DNA of 64,000 nucleotides from Calliopum simillimum (taxonomy: Eukaryota; Arthropoda; Insecta; Diptera; Lauxaniidae), in the NCBI GenBank assembly GCA_951812925.1, contig OX638371.1, forward strand, positions 43,374,101 through 43,438,100. The letters run 5' to 3'. Within the stretch, counting starts at the first letter, position 1, and each line of letters starts with the position of its first letter. Positions 32,247 through 42,956 of the stretch are shown here, one piece after another. The translations under genes and the position numbers were made by a program. The notes below the pieces were generated by a model. It searched no databases. It saw only the letters and a program-made list of their open reading frames with translations, and was not told the DNA's origin.

Positions 32247-34984
32247 CGTTAGGAATTGATTTTTGGAGAGAATTTGGTTTAGTATCGGCTATTGTTGATG
32301 AAATCACAGTTGGTTCAGACGAAAAGACGCATTTGTTAACTGAAAGTCAAAAAATACGGTTGGCAGAAGCAATTTCTAAAATTCCCTCATATAATAAAGA
32401 AGGTCTTGGGAGAACAAGTCTGATTCAACACGATATTAATACTGGAGGTATATGTCCCGTAAAGCAGAGAGTTTATCAGCTGTCTCCATACATGCAAAAA
32501 CATTTAGATGTAGAGATAGATAGAATGTTGAAAGACGATATTATTGAAAAAAGTGAAAGTAGTTGGTGCTCACCATGTGTTTTAGTTGCGAAGTCCAATG
32601 GTAAATTGAGGCTTTGTCTGGATGCTCGTGAGTTAAATAAACATACAGCTAAAGACGCTTATCCAATGCCAAATATGGACAAAGTTCTTGGTAGCTTGAA
32701 AAAAGCCAAATTTATTTCAGCGCTTGACTTAAAAGACAGTTTTTGGCAAATACCACTTTCAGAGTCAGCTAAGTCAAAAACAGCTTTTCCTGTGCCAGGC
32801 AGAGGCTTGTATCATTTTAAAGTAATGCCTTTTGGTCTTAAAAATGCTACACAATCTATGTGTAAACTCATTGATCGTGTCATTCCTTATGAAATGCAAA
32901 ATGAAGTTTTTCCTTATATTGATGACATGCTTATAATTTCGGAAACATTTGACGAGCATATCAAAATTATTGAAAGAGTAGCAGAACGGTTGAGGTTTGC
33001 TAACTTAACGATAAATGTTGAAAAATCACGTTTTGTACAAAAGGAAATTCCATACTTAGGGTATATTGTTGGTGAAGATGGATTGAAACCAAACCCTGAT
33101 AAGATTTCGGCGATCTTAAAAACAAAAAAACCGACAACTGTTCGAGAATTACGCAGATTTCTTGGCATGTGCCAGTGGTTCATGAGAATGTTACCAAATT
33201 ATTCAGCAGTTGCTGCACCGCTTACTGATATGACAGGGAAAAAATTTAGCAAAGATTGGTCAGAAGAAGCAAATCAAGCATTTTTAAAGTTAAAGGAAAT
33301 GTTGACAACTACACCTGTATTGGTAGCTCCGAATTATAGTAAAAAATTTTATCTACAGTGTGATGCAAGTGCAAATGGTATAGGAGGTGCACTTATTCAG
33401 TTAGATGAGGATCAAAATGAAAAGCCAGTGGCATATATGTCGCGAAAGTTGGCTGCAACACAGAAAAACTATAGTACCACTGAACTCGAGTGTTTGGCTG
33501 TTTTAGAAACAATAAAAAAGTTTAGACCATATGTTGAAGGCACACATTTTGTAGTAATTACAGACCATGCAGCACTTAAATGGCTAATGTCAACTAAAGA
33601 CTTGCATGGACGATTAGCTCGTTGGTCATTAAAATTACAGCATTATGATTTCGAAATAGTCCACAGGAAGGGTAAAAATAATTTAGTTGCGGATACTTTA
33701 TCGAGAATTGAAATCGAAGAGGTTGATGAAGATGTAGATATTCTTTCAAAAAATTTTGATGATGAGGATTATGTTGCAAAAGTGAAATTAGTAAATGAAA
33801 ACTCTGAGAAACTACCAGATTTGAAAGTGATTGAAGGAAAGTTATACAAAAGAACAATGTTTAGGCAAAGAGAATTAGGAAGTGAAGGTGAATGTTGGCG
33901 GATTTGGATACCAAGTAGTTTAAAGTGGAGTTTAATAGGAAAACATCATTGTCCACCAAATTGTGCTCATCCAGGCATAAATAAGTTGTTGGAAAAACTT
34001 AAGCGCTTTTATTATTGGCCGAAAATGGTTAGTGATATTGTAAAATTTGTAAATGAATGTGAAATTTGTAAGACGTCAAAAATTCCAAATAACATAATGC
34101 GTCCCCCAACAACTCCTCGTCCACAACCGTTAAGACCTTTTCAAGAATTGCATATAGATTTTGTAGGCCCTTTTCCCAGATCAAAAGCTGGAAATACATT
34201 TGCTTTTGTAGTCTTGGATAATTTTTCAAAATATATTGTTGTCAAACCTTTGCGAAATGCGACTTCAAAGTTAGCCACTCAAGTTCTTCAGGAAATTTTT
34301 AAATTATTTGGTGTTCCAGAGAAGATTTTATCAGATAATGGTAGTCAGTTCATATCGAAAGAGTTTAAGGATTTTTTAAGTAAATTTGGTATAAAACAGA
34401 TTTTAACAGGATATTATTCGCCTCAGGCAAATGCAGCCGAACGTGCAAACAAAACGATTTTTACTGCAGTTCGAATGTATATAAAAAATGATCATAGAGA
34501 ATGGGATAAATATTTAGATGAAATTTGTTGTGCTTTAAGAAACGTAGTGAATGAGTCCACGAACTTTACACCATACTACTTACTTTTTGGATACCATATG
34601 ATAAACGATGGAAAACATTATGAGTTGTTGAGAAAATTAGATAGTCTCTCAGGCGAAAGTTTAGAAATTGAAGATAATCACGATCGTTTGAAACTGATTC
34701 GTGAAAAAGCTAAATCATTCTTGCGAAAAGCACAAGAGTTCCATGCAAAATCATATAATTTACGTAGTAAACCTGTTAGTTATTCTGTAGGTCAAATTGT
34801 TTACAAGAGAAACTATTTCAAAGGTGATAAAATTAAAAGATTTAATCCGAAGTTAGCACCAAAATTTACGAAATGCAAAGTTAGAAGTAAAATTGGAAAT
34901 TTTTTATATGAGCTAGAGGATTTAAATGGAAAAATACATGCTAGAATACACGCAAAAGATATATTTTCTAATGAGCCCGGCTAA
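32243..34984 (+). CDS. pol of the gypsy element: reverse transcriptase, RNase H, integrase
   Basis: A 913-codon open frame with no stop. RT: CLDARELNKHTAKDAYPMPN, SALDLKDSFWQIPL (first Asp), PFGLKNATQ and FPYIDDMLIIS (YIDD catalytic pair). RNase H: YLQCDASANGIGGALIQ, then TTELECLAVL and ITDHAALKWLM. Integrase: the HHCC zinc motif (KHHCPPNCAHPG ... CEICKTSK), then LHIDFVGPFPR, LSDNGSQF and NAAERANKT, which supply the DDE triad, and a C-terminal chromatin/DNA-binding part. Every catalytic residue is present, so this copy or its immediate source was recently active. No stop-free link to the protease frame exists. Confidence 0.95.
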   Translation: MTLGIDFWREFGLVSAIVDEITVGSDEKTHLLTESQKIRLAEAISKIPSYNKEGLGRTSLIQHDINTGGICPVKQRVYQLSPYMQKHLDVEIDRMLKDDIIEKSESSWCSPCVLVAKSNGKLRLCLDARELNKHTAKDAYPMPNMDKVLGSLKKAKFISALDLKDSFWQIPLSESAKSKTAFPVPGRGLYHFKVMPFGLKNATQSMCKLIDRVIPYEMQNEVFPYIDDMLIISETFDEHIKIIERVAERLRFANLTINVEKSRFVQKEIPYLGYIVGEDGLKPNPDKISAILKTKKPTTVRELRRFLGMCQWFMRMLPNYSAVAAPLTDMTGKKFSKDWSEEANQAFLKLKEMLTTTPVLVAPNYSKKFYLQCDASANGIGGALIQLDEDQNEKPVAYMSRKLAATQKNYSTTELECLAVLETIKKFRPYVEGTHFVVITDHAALKWLMSTKDLHGRLARWSLKLQHYDFEIVHRKGKNNLVADTLSRIEIEEVDEDVDILSKNFDDEDYVAKVKLVNENSEKLPDLKVIEGKLYKRTMFRQRELGSEGECWRIWIPSSLKWSLIGKHHCPPNCAHPGINKLLEKLKRFYYWPKMVSDIVKFVNECEICKTSKIPNNIMRPPTTPRPQPLRPFQELHIDFVGPFPRSKAGNTFAFVVLDNFSKYIVVKPLRNATSKLATQVLQEIFKLFGVPEKILSDNGSQFISKEFKDFLSKFGIKQILTGYYSPQANAAERANKTIFTAVRMYIKNDHREWDKYLDEICCALRNVVNESTNFTPYYLLFGYHMINDGKHYELLRKLDSLSGESLEIEDNHDRLKLIREKAKSFLRKAQEFHAKSYNLRSKPVSYSVGQIVYKRNYFKGDKIKRFNPKLAPKFTKCKVRSKIGNFLYELEDLNGKIHARIHAKDIFSNEPG

Positions 34985-35125
34985 GTTGATAGTTCAACTA
35001 TGAGATCTCAGGGTGTGAGCCAGCCCCACGTTGGTGAAAATTTTGTTTTGTTTAGTTTTGATAATGACATTTTCCAAATTAAACTTTCACAAATTTATTT
35101 GCATAAATTTCAGTTTCATTTGTTT

Positions 35126-36823
35126 TGTAGGGTCATTTTCTTTGGAATAAATTTTTATTTTTTTTATTTGCTACCAAACATTTTTTCTATGCATAAAATT
35201 TAAAAATATTGTTAATAATTTGCTGTTTAAAAATTTTGATAAGGAGTTATGCGTCAATATATATGACAGAATTTGAGGAGTTTGTGAAATAGGCCCGCAC
35301 ATATGTAAATTATTGTATATAAGGCTAAGATCGTAAAATTTACTTCAAATTTCATTACCTCAACATAGCTCGATCTTCGAAAGTTAAAAGTAGTGGATTA
35401 CAGTTAGAAAATTCCTCTATATAAGTATGTACTCAACTCAGTTCTTTTTTTTTTCTTTGGCTGCATAAAGTTCTCAATAAAGTCAAGTGAACGAAACTCT
35501 CGTTTTTTGATAGTAAATATTTGCAAAATTAATTAATAAGTGAAAATTATTTTATAAATTTAGTAAGACTAAAATATATAAACCCAAAAGTTTTAATAAA
35601 ATAATAATCAGTGATTTGGAATATTGAAAAACATTCAATATAAATCTGAGTACATATATCACAAAAAAGAGGAAGCCTAAAGAGCTCCTCTTTAATCATT
35701 AATCTTTAATTATAACATTAATTAAATTTCTACCAAACCGCAATATATTGGGAGTGTTTGGATATTGGATTATCATTTGAGCCTCGAAAACATCATGTAC
35801 ATTAATACGAACATTTTTACTGTACTTTGATGAAGCACCATTTTGTGAAAATTTCTACTAGTTAATATGGAGGATATTTATGAAGCATCATCGAAGATTT
35901 AAACTTATTGCTGTTGGACGTAAAAGCTCATCAAATCGAATCGAAGATTGAAGTGTATATTGTATTTTTATTAATTTCAATTAATTATATACATTTAAAA
36001 ATTTAGAGGTTAGCAGACAACGTGTGTTCCTGACATGTCACGATCAACGGTTTCAGTCTAACATGTAAGTTTTGGCTACCAAAAGCATTTACTTTTATAT
36101 GTAATACACTTTTGAATTTTTTTTGTTAATGACTAAAAATATTTTGATGAAAATCCTCAATGTTAATAGAGTTTATTTAAAATACCTTGTCTTTAATATC
36201 CGAATATATATATATTGGCAAATTAGTGGAAAAGGAAAATTAATGAAATAATTTTAATAAAAAAAAAGTTTTTGAATGAAAATTAAATTTGTCCATATGA
36301 AATTCATATTTATATTTGAAATGTTTCTAATTATGCACTAAGTTACTTAATATGGATTTTGGCAAAGGCAATCCTCAACAATGGCAACATGTCGCAAAAC
36401 TTTGATATCGCAGTAGTTTGTTAGATACCTAGCAACATCTTGCAAGAATTTGTGGACTTATTGAAGGTTCGTAACATTTATATCGGTATGGTAGCGCTAC
36501 GTAACAACGCAGTTGGCAGCATAAAAATTAAGTATGTAGCATAACATAAAAATTGAGTAATGCATAAGTTGAGAGATCGGTTTTAGTTAGTTCTTTTATT
36601 CTTCTTACTCTTTCATAGAGATGCATGGGCAAGGTGTGGTGAGTTTTTTGGTAGTTCTTTGTTGTTTCGTCAGTCCGTTCATTACCCCACGACAAACCCT
36701 GAGCTTAGTCGAGCAAAGTTCCAAAAGGGAGATTTAATGTGCGGACTCAAACAAAGCTCTCTTTTAATTAATGCTGTGTTGTGATGAGTCGTAGAGTGCA
36801 ACTTACAACTCAAGCACGCTACA
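35126..36823 (+). repeat. 3' LTR of the gypsy element
   Basis: A 1698-bp direct copy of the 5' LTR without the Harbinger insertion. No clear polypurine tract precedes it (the preceding bases are TTTCATTTGTTTTG), which is unusual. It is followed by the ACTG target duplication. Confidence 0.92.
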
Positions 36824-37077
36824 ACTGGATCAGTCTAATGTATATAAGTAGAACGATGAAAGAAAACAGTACACTTTTAGCCAAGATTTGGGAAGAATCC
36901 AGACTCAAAAATGCCCATATAATATTGTTGTTATATGACTACATTTCCGTCATTGTTGTTTATTGCATTCTTAATTTTTATTTTGTTATATTTAGTAATA
37001 TTTCTGAAATTAAATCTGAGGCATATTATCTACAAATAATACCCACTTATCTTGCATAATTTATGTTTTTGTCATAG

Positions 37078-37233
37078 GTATCAGTAACAGATAATGGACA
37101 ACCAGCACTTTCATCTACTACAAGGATAGTTATTACCGTTGATGATGTTAATGATCATAGTCCAGAGTTTGATCAGCGATTCTATAAGGTACAAGTTCCT
37201 TCAACAGTCACAGTCAATGAGTCAATGTTTCAG
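37078..37233 (+). CDS. kug: Fat-like protocadherin, coding exon 6
   Basis: A 156-nt, phase-0 exon between GTCATAG and CAG|GTAATT, encoding VSVTDNGQPALSS, then ITVDDVNDHSPEFDQRFYKV and a linker. It ends repeat 11 at DVNDHSPEF and begins repeat 12. It continues exon 5 exactly as FAT1-3 repeats do (VTDNG after EHILE). It sits about 250 bp downstream of the gypsy 3' LTR. Confidence 0.9.
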
Positions 37234-37479
37234 GTAATTAGATTTATATTTGTTATGCATTTACTTTCCTGTTAAAAAAAACCGATTTAAAAACCTAAAA
37301 TAAAGTCAAATAACAGACAGCAGGAATATGCCAGCACTTCCCGTTTTATTTTACATGGCATACTCTGCGTCTGTCATTTAACTTTATGGCTAATTTTGAT
37401 ACTAAACAGCATTTTTCACTTTTGTACCTCAAATTTAAATTGCATTTCATGAACGTATTAATTTTATCGATGATAACAG
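37234..37479 (+). other. kug: kug intron 6 (246 bp)
   Basis: A short intron with donor GTAATT and acceptor GATAACAG. It contains no repeats that I recognise. Confidence 0.8.
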
Positions 37480-37846
37480 GTTTTGGCTGTAGATGACGAC
37501 ATAGGCGAAAATGGTCGTGTAACTTATAGTATAAAATCTGGAAAAGGAAAGTCAAAGTTCCGTATAGATTCTAGAACTGGAATTGTTTATGCTGCAAAGC
37601 CTTTCGAACCAGATACAGAATATGATTTAAGTATTCGAGCAGAAGATAATGGACTTCCTAAGAGAAATCATGCAGCTAGAATAAATATTGTGGTTATTCC
37701 TATTGCTAATAATTCAGCGCATCCTCCAATTATTAAATCATTAGATACTGTAGTTGATGTTACCGAAAGTGATCGTCCTGGGTTTCTAGTAACCCTAATA
37801 CAGGCATCAGACGAAGATGATGATCATCTTTGGTATAATATTGAAG
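37480..37846 (+). CDS. kug: Fat-like protocadherin, coding exon 7
   Basis: A 367-nt exon, phase 0 in and phase 1 out, between AACAG and G|GTAAGT. It encodes VLAVDDDIGENGRVTYSIKS, FRIDSRTGIVYAAKPF and IRAEDNGLPKRNHAARINI (the rest of repeat 12), then the beginning of repeat 13 (VVDVTESDRPGF, ending WYNIEG). In FAT proteins the next residues complete an SGN-type strand, so the gene continues. I found no following exon in the window. Confidence 0.9.
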
Positions 37847-40443
37847 GTAAGTTGATGTAGCTGTGTAAATGTTGTTATTTAATTATACACCTAAAATATG
37901 CAAAAACTTAACAAAAATAAAACCTTAGTTGTTATACAAACAAGTTAGATATAATTTATGTATATATTACGACTAGTATTCGCCTTGTGGCCGAAATTTG
38001 ACCACTTCAATTTGATTTTATAGGAACTACGCAACTTTGTACTTAAAAAAAAAACTTTTATTAGCAATTATCTTTGCATATTTTCTTTTTAGTGGTGTGG
38101 CACTGGTCACTATAAAACAAAAAGTTATAATATCCTTCCTTAGGGGTACAATAAAACACAAAAAGTTTTTAATTTTCTTGCTTAGGATTAATTAATGCAG
38201 CAATTTAGCCGTGGTATCGCAGTGTGTCGTTAAGGGCTTGGCACTGCCCATTTTAAAACCCAAAAGCTTTAAAATTCGATACAACGATTTAGTTTTAAAA
38301 GCGTATTTACCATTTAGCGGTGTGGCACCGCTCACTTAAAACTTAAGGCTATATACATATTTAGTGTTAACCCTTCATACCAAATTTCATAAAATCGATG
38401 CAGTGGTTTAGCCATATGAATGTTTTTGCCATTTAAGTGCGTGACACCGCCCACCACCCTATCTGAATACTAAGTTTCATAAAAATCGACCCAGCGCTTA
38501 GTGTGTCGTTTCATACAATCTAGACGTGAAAATTTCAAAATACACTTTTTAGTATGCAGAACTGTTAAAATATGTCTACTGACCTCACGAAATAGTGTAA
38601 AGTGATTTTGGCGGGACTATGGAGGTAGCCCCCATACGAAATAAAATAACAAAACGCCATATCTCTTCACCTGCAGTAGTTATTATTGCAAAATTTTGTA
38701 CACAGGGAGTATACTACGTTTACCAACCACCCTGCAAAAATTGAAGGAAATTGAACAAGGGGGGCGTTGTACCATTCATACAAACAACACTTCAATTGCT
38801 ATATCTATGCACCTGAAGCAGTTATTATTACAAAACTGTGTATTGGGAACGTGTATTTTATATACAAAATACCATACCTACACGAAAATACTTCAAAACT
38901 CTGTCTATGAACCTTTATCAATATAAAATTTGGTACATGGATGTACGTCATATCTTGTAAGCACCAAAGGAAAAATAAAAAGAGGGGACGCTGCACTCCC
39001 CACTCAAAAAAAGGTTGCAATGTTTTACCATTACACCAAGTGTATATGGTACAGTTTTCATAGTACGGCGAAATTTTTTTGCGAGAATGTGCGAGGACTT
39101 AAACCTCACTATAAATTTTTTTGAAATGGCCATCTCTACCCGGTACGTAGCGGTGCTCATAATTTTTTAGTCCAATATACGACAAAAATATAAATTTCGA
39201 AATCAGAAAAAATTGCAATTCTGTCTAAATTGTTCGTGGCAACACTATGTAAGATATATATAAACAAAATATATTTTTAGAAAGCTTATAAATCGAGTCA
39301 GTTTTGTTTTTTTTTTTTTAATTTTATTTTATCGAAAAACTACCATAAAACTTGCTGAAGTTGAAGCGCTTGCTGGAACAAATTTTTTTTAAATTTTATT
39401 ATATTCAAAATATCAACTCTGAAATGCAAATATATATACTAAATCACACCTCTCCCCACGTGTTTTAAATAAAAAGTGTTTGCACCCAAAATGTTTTTCA
39501 GAAAAATGTGTAGAAATCCTATGGACTGCTCGTCCACGCCTTTCCAACAAAAAAAAAATTCAAGCGAATATGATAAGATCTAGGCATCGAAACAGGGGCT
39601 GAACCGATTTCGTTATACATACTTAGATAGTGTTAATTTTCAAATTGCGGTATCTCAAGAACAGTGATTCGCACGATAATAAGTGCGATGATATCTTTTG
39701 TGGAGAATCAGATGGTCTGGAAGTAATTTTTATATTATATTATTAACCGTTTAGGAGTTGCTTAATACAAACAGATTTCTTTGACGTTTATCGCCATCTT
39801 AGTGGTTTTTATTGAATAACTCCTGAACAGAAAATTTTTTATTTTATTTATTGACGTTGCAATAACGTCATTGCACAATCTCTTTATATATGACTCACTT
39901 AAGCGTTGAAAAAAAAAAAAAAAAACAGTGGGTATTAGTAAATTTAAATAAGAAAATTTTTCCACTGTGTCGTTTTCTTAAAAGATCAAGACACCCAAAA
40001 TTTACATCAGACACTTAAAGTTTTTTATATCCTAAGTATATGTCATAAATTCGTGATATAATCATTTTGATTTTTAAAAAATAGTTCCCAGATTTGGAAA
40101 CAGCAACGCCAAAAACGAAATCAGATATTTTTTTATTAAAAATATCCAGAAAAGATTTACATACTATGACCGGCTAGAATAGCATTTTATACCACTCTTT
40201 GTCGTGAAACAATACAGATCGATTTAAAATTGATTGAGTTTTTATTTAAATACCAAATTATAAAATCTTTGGAAATTAAATATTCAACGCGACAACTCTC
40301 GTTTATCTAGGTGTAAGTTATAAAAATGGATTTGAAAATTTTTGAATATTTTATAATTTAAAGACGGAAAATAATTTGCATTATGTTGCTACCAATCTTG
40401 TATTAAATGATGCTACCAATCTTGTATCAAATGACATAATAGT
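37847..40443 (+). other. kug: kug intron 7 (presumed): degenerate repeats, no exon seen
   Basis: Phrases like GTGGTGTGGCACTGGTCAC recur at about 38092, 38240, 38318 and 38437 with ATTTCATAAAA(A/T)CGA-type spacers, a degenerate tandem-like array. At 38640-39060 another set of roughly 115-bp units repeats CAGTTATTATTGCAAAA-like phrases. The rest is AT-rich, with no exon, tRNA or complete transposon. Confidence 0.5.
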
Positions 40444-41014
40444 TTGGTCAACCCCTTACCCGCAGGGGTGAAAATAGTGGGTCGGAATATGCCCGAGGTA
40501 AGCATGCCTGTCGTAAGAGGTGACTAAAAGCGGGTGACCAGCCAGGGTGTGGAAGGGCGTGGCGTTGCGCTTTGAAAGAAAACCCACAATGCCCGTAACT
40601 GGCACTGACAAAGCGAGTCGATGCCGCCTTAAAATAAGCATCTTGTCGAAATCCTGAAGCGTCTGATCCAGAGTGGGCGGCTCCCAGGCCAGCGTCTGTT
40701 CCAGATTGGGCGGCTGTACTTGAAACTGAATTTGGCCACTATATTTGCAGCGCTTGTCGGATCCAGCCTTAAGTTTATAACTTACTGCGTGGGGCGTTGC
40801 TGAGAAGATTATACTAATGAAGCATGGATCAAAAAAACGATGGAAAATAACTCTCCAAGTGGTACCCACCAGAGTGTGGTTAATCCACCTGCCTCGGCAG
40901 CATGCACATACACGGCAACACTGTTACAAATGTTGCTTTGTCAAACTTTGACGTTGCATTTTTCAGTAATAAAGGAACACAAAAATTGCTCGAGGTGGTT
41001 ATTTTGTTGTTAAA

Positions 41015-41980
41015 ATGAATAATTTTATTATATCCAGTTTATTAAAGAATGTTGTGGAATTGGCAGATTCTCCAAACAGTAATGTTTCTGCAATAATAAA
41101 TTTAAAAAAGAAAAAAAAAAAAAGCGACAAGCTGCGGTTATTAAAAACCTAAACAAAGAAAATTCCAAAGAAAAGTTCCGAAAATTGACAATTTTTATGA
41201 ATCAATTTGCAAAATGCAAGATGATATTTTTTTCACTCATTTTAGAATGCAAAAATCCACTTTCAAGGTAAATTAAAATAATGTTTGTAATTGAAATATA
41301 ATGTAATTGATTAATTATCTTTAATAATATCAGAAATTACGTGACATGCTTGAACCGATGTGGAATACATATGACACTGGTCGGTTGGATGGTCGGAAAT
41401 CAGTCACTCTAGAGAAATCTTTATATTTAACAATTTGGAAACTAAGCAACCAAAATGCATTTAGAGAAGTAAGTGACAGGTTTAACATTGGAATGGGTGC
41501 AACCTATCGCGCCTTCATCAAAACAGTAAAACTGCTTTGTCGCTTAAAAAGTGAAGTAATTACTTTTCCTACTACTGCTGCTGCTCAAAGGAAAATTATG
41601 GATGGTTTCCAAGCCAGTCGATGTTATCCATTTCCATACGTTCTGGGCTGTATAGACGGAACACACATTCAAATTTCGCAACCCACAAAAGATGGTATCA
41701 GTTATTATAACAGAAAAGGAACCCACTCTATTATTGTACAGGTAATAAAATATGTCTTATTAATAATTAAATAATTGATTTAAAATTTCTTTGAATTTAC
41801 TTTTAGGCCGTGGTAGACAGCGATATGCGTTTTCTAGACGTATTTATAGGTTGTCCTGGGAGTTGCTATGATGCTGCAGATTTTGGTGAAAACAATCGTC
41901 CCGAAACTGAATATTCATTTCCAAGTAGAGAAGAGGCGAAGAATAAAAGAGACGCTATAGCTACACTTTTGTCAAGTTAA
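41015..41980 (+). pseudogene. Harbinger transposase, three exons, internally deleted
   Basis: Exon 1 is 41015-41267 (ending TTCAAG|GTAAAT and reading FRMQKSTF near its end). Exon 2 is 41334-41741 (KLRDMLEPMWNTYDTGR, SVTLEKSLYLTIWKLS, then LGCIDGTHIQIS with the first catalytic Asp and YYNRKGTHSIIVQ). Exon 3 is 41807-41980 (AVVDSDMRFLDVFIGCPGS, then a C-terminal KRDAIATLLS). The GT-AG junctions rebuild the HARBI1 family order VQ|AVVD. A frameshift lies in the poly-A tract of exon 1. After GCPGS the protein jumps straight to its C-terminus, removing the region with the remaining catalytic acidic residues. The family role is cut-and-paste transposition; this copy cannot catalyse it. Confidence 0.8.
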
Positions 41981-42114
41981 AATTTATAAATAAATTCAAT
42001 AAAAAAAATTTTCATTTATTAAACAATGAAAAAAATATGTATGTATTTCATTTATCCATATACAATAAAAATATAATTAAAAAAACAAAAAAAAAATTCT
42101 TTTCAATTTAATTC

Positions 42115-42740
42115 TTAACTATTACTATTTTCTAGTAAAACGTGAATTTTTTTCATGTCATCTATTTTTTCTTTTTCAACTTTAAGTCTTTCAGCTTCTA
42201 GTTCCATCAATTTGCTAATATTTCTTTCGTCTTTTTCTGATTCCTTATTTAAAAATTCCAAAACTTCACATTTTCTCTTTTTTGCTGGATTTGTGGGAGT
42301 TGAATCTTGTAATGGTGGAACTATTTGGCTTGGACTGTCTAAATCTGGCATCAAAAATTCTAGAGAATGTTCTAGGATTTCGTCTGGCACTTGGATTGAG
42401 CTACAAATGTTGCTTTGTCAAACTTTGACGATGCATTTTTCAGTAATAAAGGAACACAAAAATTGCTCGAGGTGGTTGTTGTGTTGTTAAAATGAAATGT
42501 TAAAACATTATTTAAAAACATGCTGTAGGTTTGTAGGTTACCATGATGTTCATGAATGCTCTATTGATGTCGTCACGTGAAAATGGGAATTGATTATCAA
42601 CTTCTTTTATCTCCCTTAAAACTTGTTCCCAAAGAGTGTTCCGCTTCTTTTTTTTGCCGCAAGTCACTTTCATGGCGGAGACGTGTTGTTAATAATAAAA
42701 GCTTCCGCTCATGTGTCCATTTTTTCCCACTATGAAACAC
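42115..42740 (-). pseudogene. Harbinger-associated Myb/SANT-like protein gene (remnant)
   Basis: The minus strand from about 42740 encodes GKKWTHERKLLLL, then KKRNTLWEQVLREIKEV and AFMNIMVTYK, which fits the trihelix/SANT-like DNA-binding domain of the second Harbinger protein. A plausible donor (ATG|GTAACC near 42538) and acceptor (TTTGTAG near 42403) link it to a C-terminal exon reading VPDEILEHSLEFLMPDLDS and a Lys/Glu-rich coiled-coil tail ending at 42115. The intron would contain the 88-bp duplicate of the transposase leader. This protein normally binds the element ends and brings the transposase to DNA. Confidence 0.65.
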
Positions 42741-42956
42741 AAAGTAAAACATTATTTAAAAACATGCTTAAAATATTATAAAACTAACATAATTGTTAAT
42801 TAAATTCACTACTTACTTTATTTCATCCATATTGCTTCGCGCCAAATTTCAAGCAACAATATTAAAATTGATGCGCTAGTTGCGTAGCTGTTGTGTAGCA
42901 AAAAGAGTTGTCGTTCAAAACGGAACATATGACATTGTCAAAAAAATCCTTTCGAT

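Larger units (their letters stand above)
27237..36823 (+). mobile_element. Young Ty3/gypsy LTR retrotransposon with 1.7-kb LTRs
   Basis: Two long direct repeats, 27237-29536 and 35126-36823, start TGTAGGG and end GCTACA. A 4-bp target duplication ACTG flanks the element (27233-27236 and 36824-36827). The length difference between LTRs (602 bp) equals exactly the 599-bp Harbinger insertion plus its 3-bp duplication, so the LTRs otherwise have no net indel. I noticed only two substitutions between them, indicating a recent insertion. Order inside: tRNA-Lys-type primer site, gag with zinc knuckles, aspartic protease, RT, RNase H, integrase. No env follows. Long LTRs and a Lys primer site recall the Osvaldo/Ulysses group; that placement is inference. 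Orientation is the same as kug, within intron 5. Confidence 0.93.
40925..42955. mobile_element. PIF/Harbinger element with transposase and Myb-like gene (both degraded)
   Basis: A HARBI1-like transposase gene on + (41015-41980) and a Myb/SANT-like gene on - (42115-42740) converge tail to tail, the usual two-gene layout of animal Harbinger elements. The exact ends were not found: the left edge is placed where RTE 5' sequence stops and the right edge where the RTE frame resumes (ACTCAAACACGC). A stretch of about 88 bp from the transposase 5' end (40930-41018) recurs in the same orientation at 42405-42490. Confidence 0.7.

Noticed and set aside
35000..35203. 67-codon frame after gypsy pol as a possible env
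   Set aside because: Far too short, runs into the LTR and lacks envelope features; the element has no env.
36781..37059. 92-codon frame crossing the gypsy 3' LTR end
   Set aside because: It joins LTR to intron sequence across the insertion boundary, so it cannot be an old gene.
4704..37846. The gene being Drosophila-type fat (ft) or dachsous
   Set aside because: The N-terminus, the repeat-5 block and the CRETGVA spacer match FAT1-3/kugelei, not the fat (ft) or dachsous repeat pattern.
40456..40869. 137-codon minus-strand frame
   Set aside because: It is the complement of an RTE 5' untranslated region; no protein family expected.
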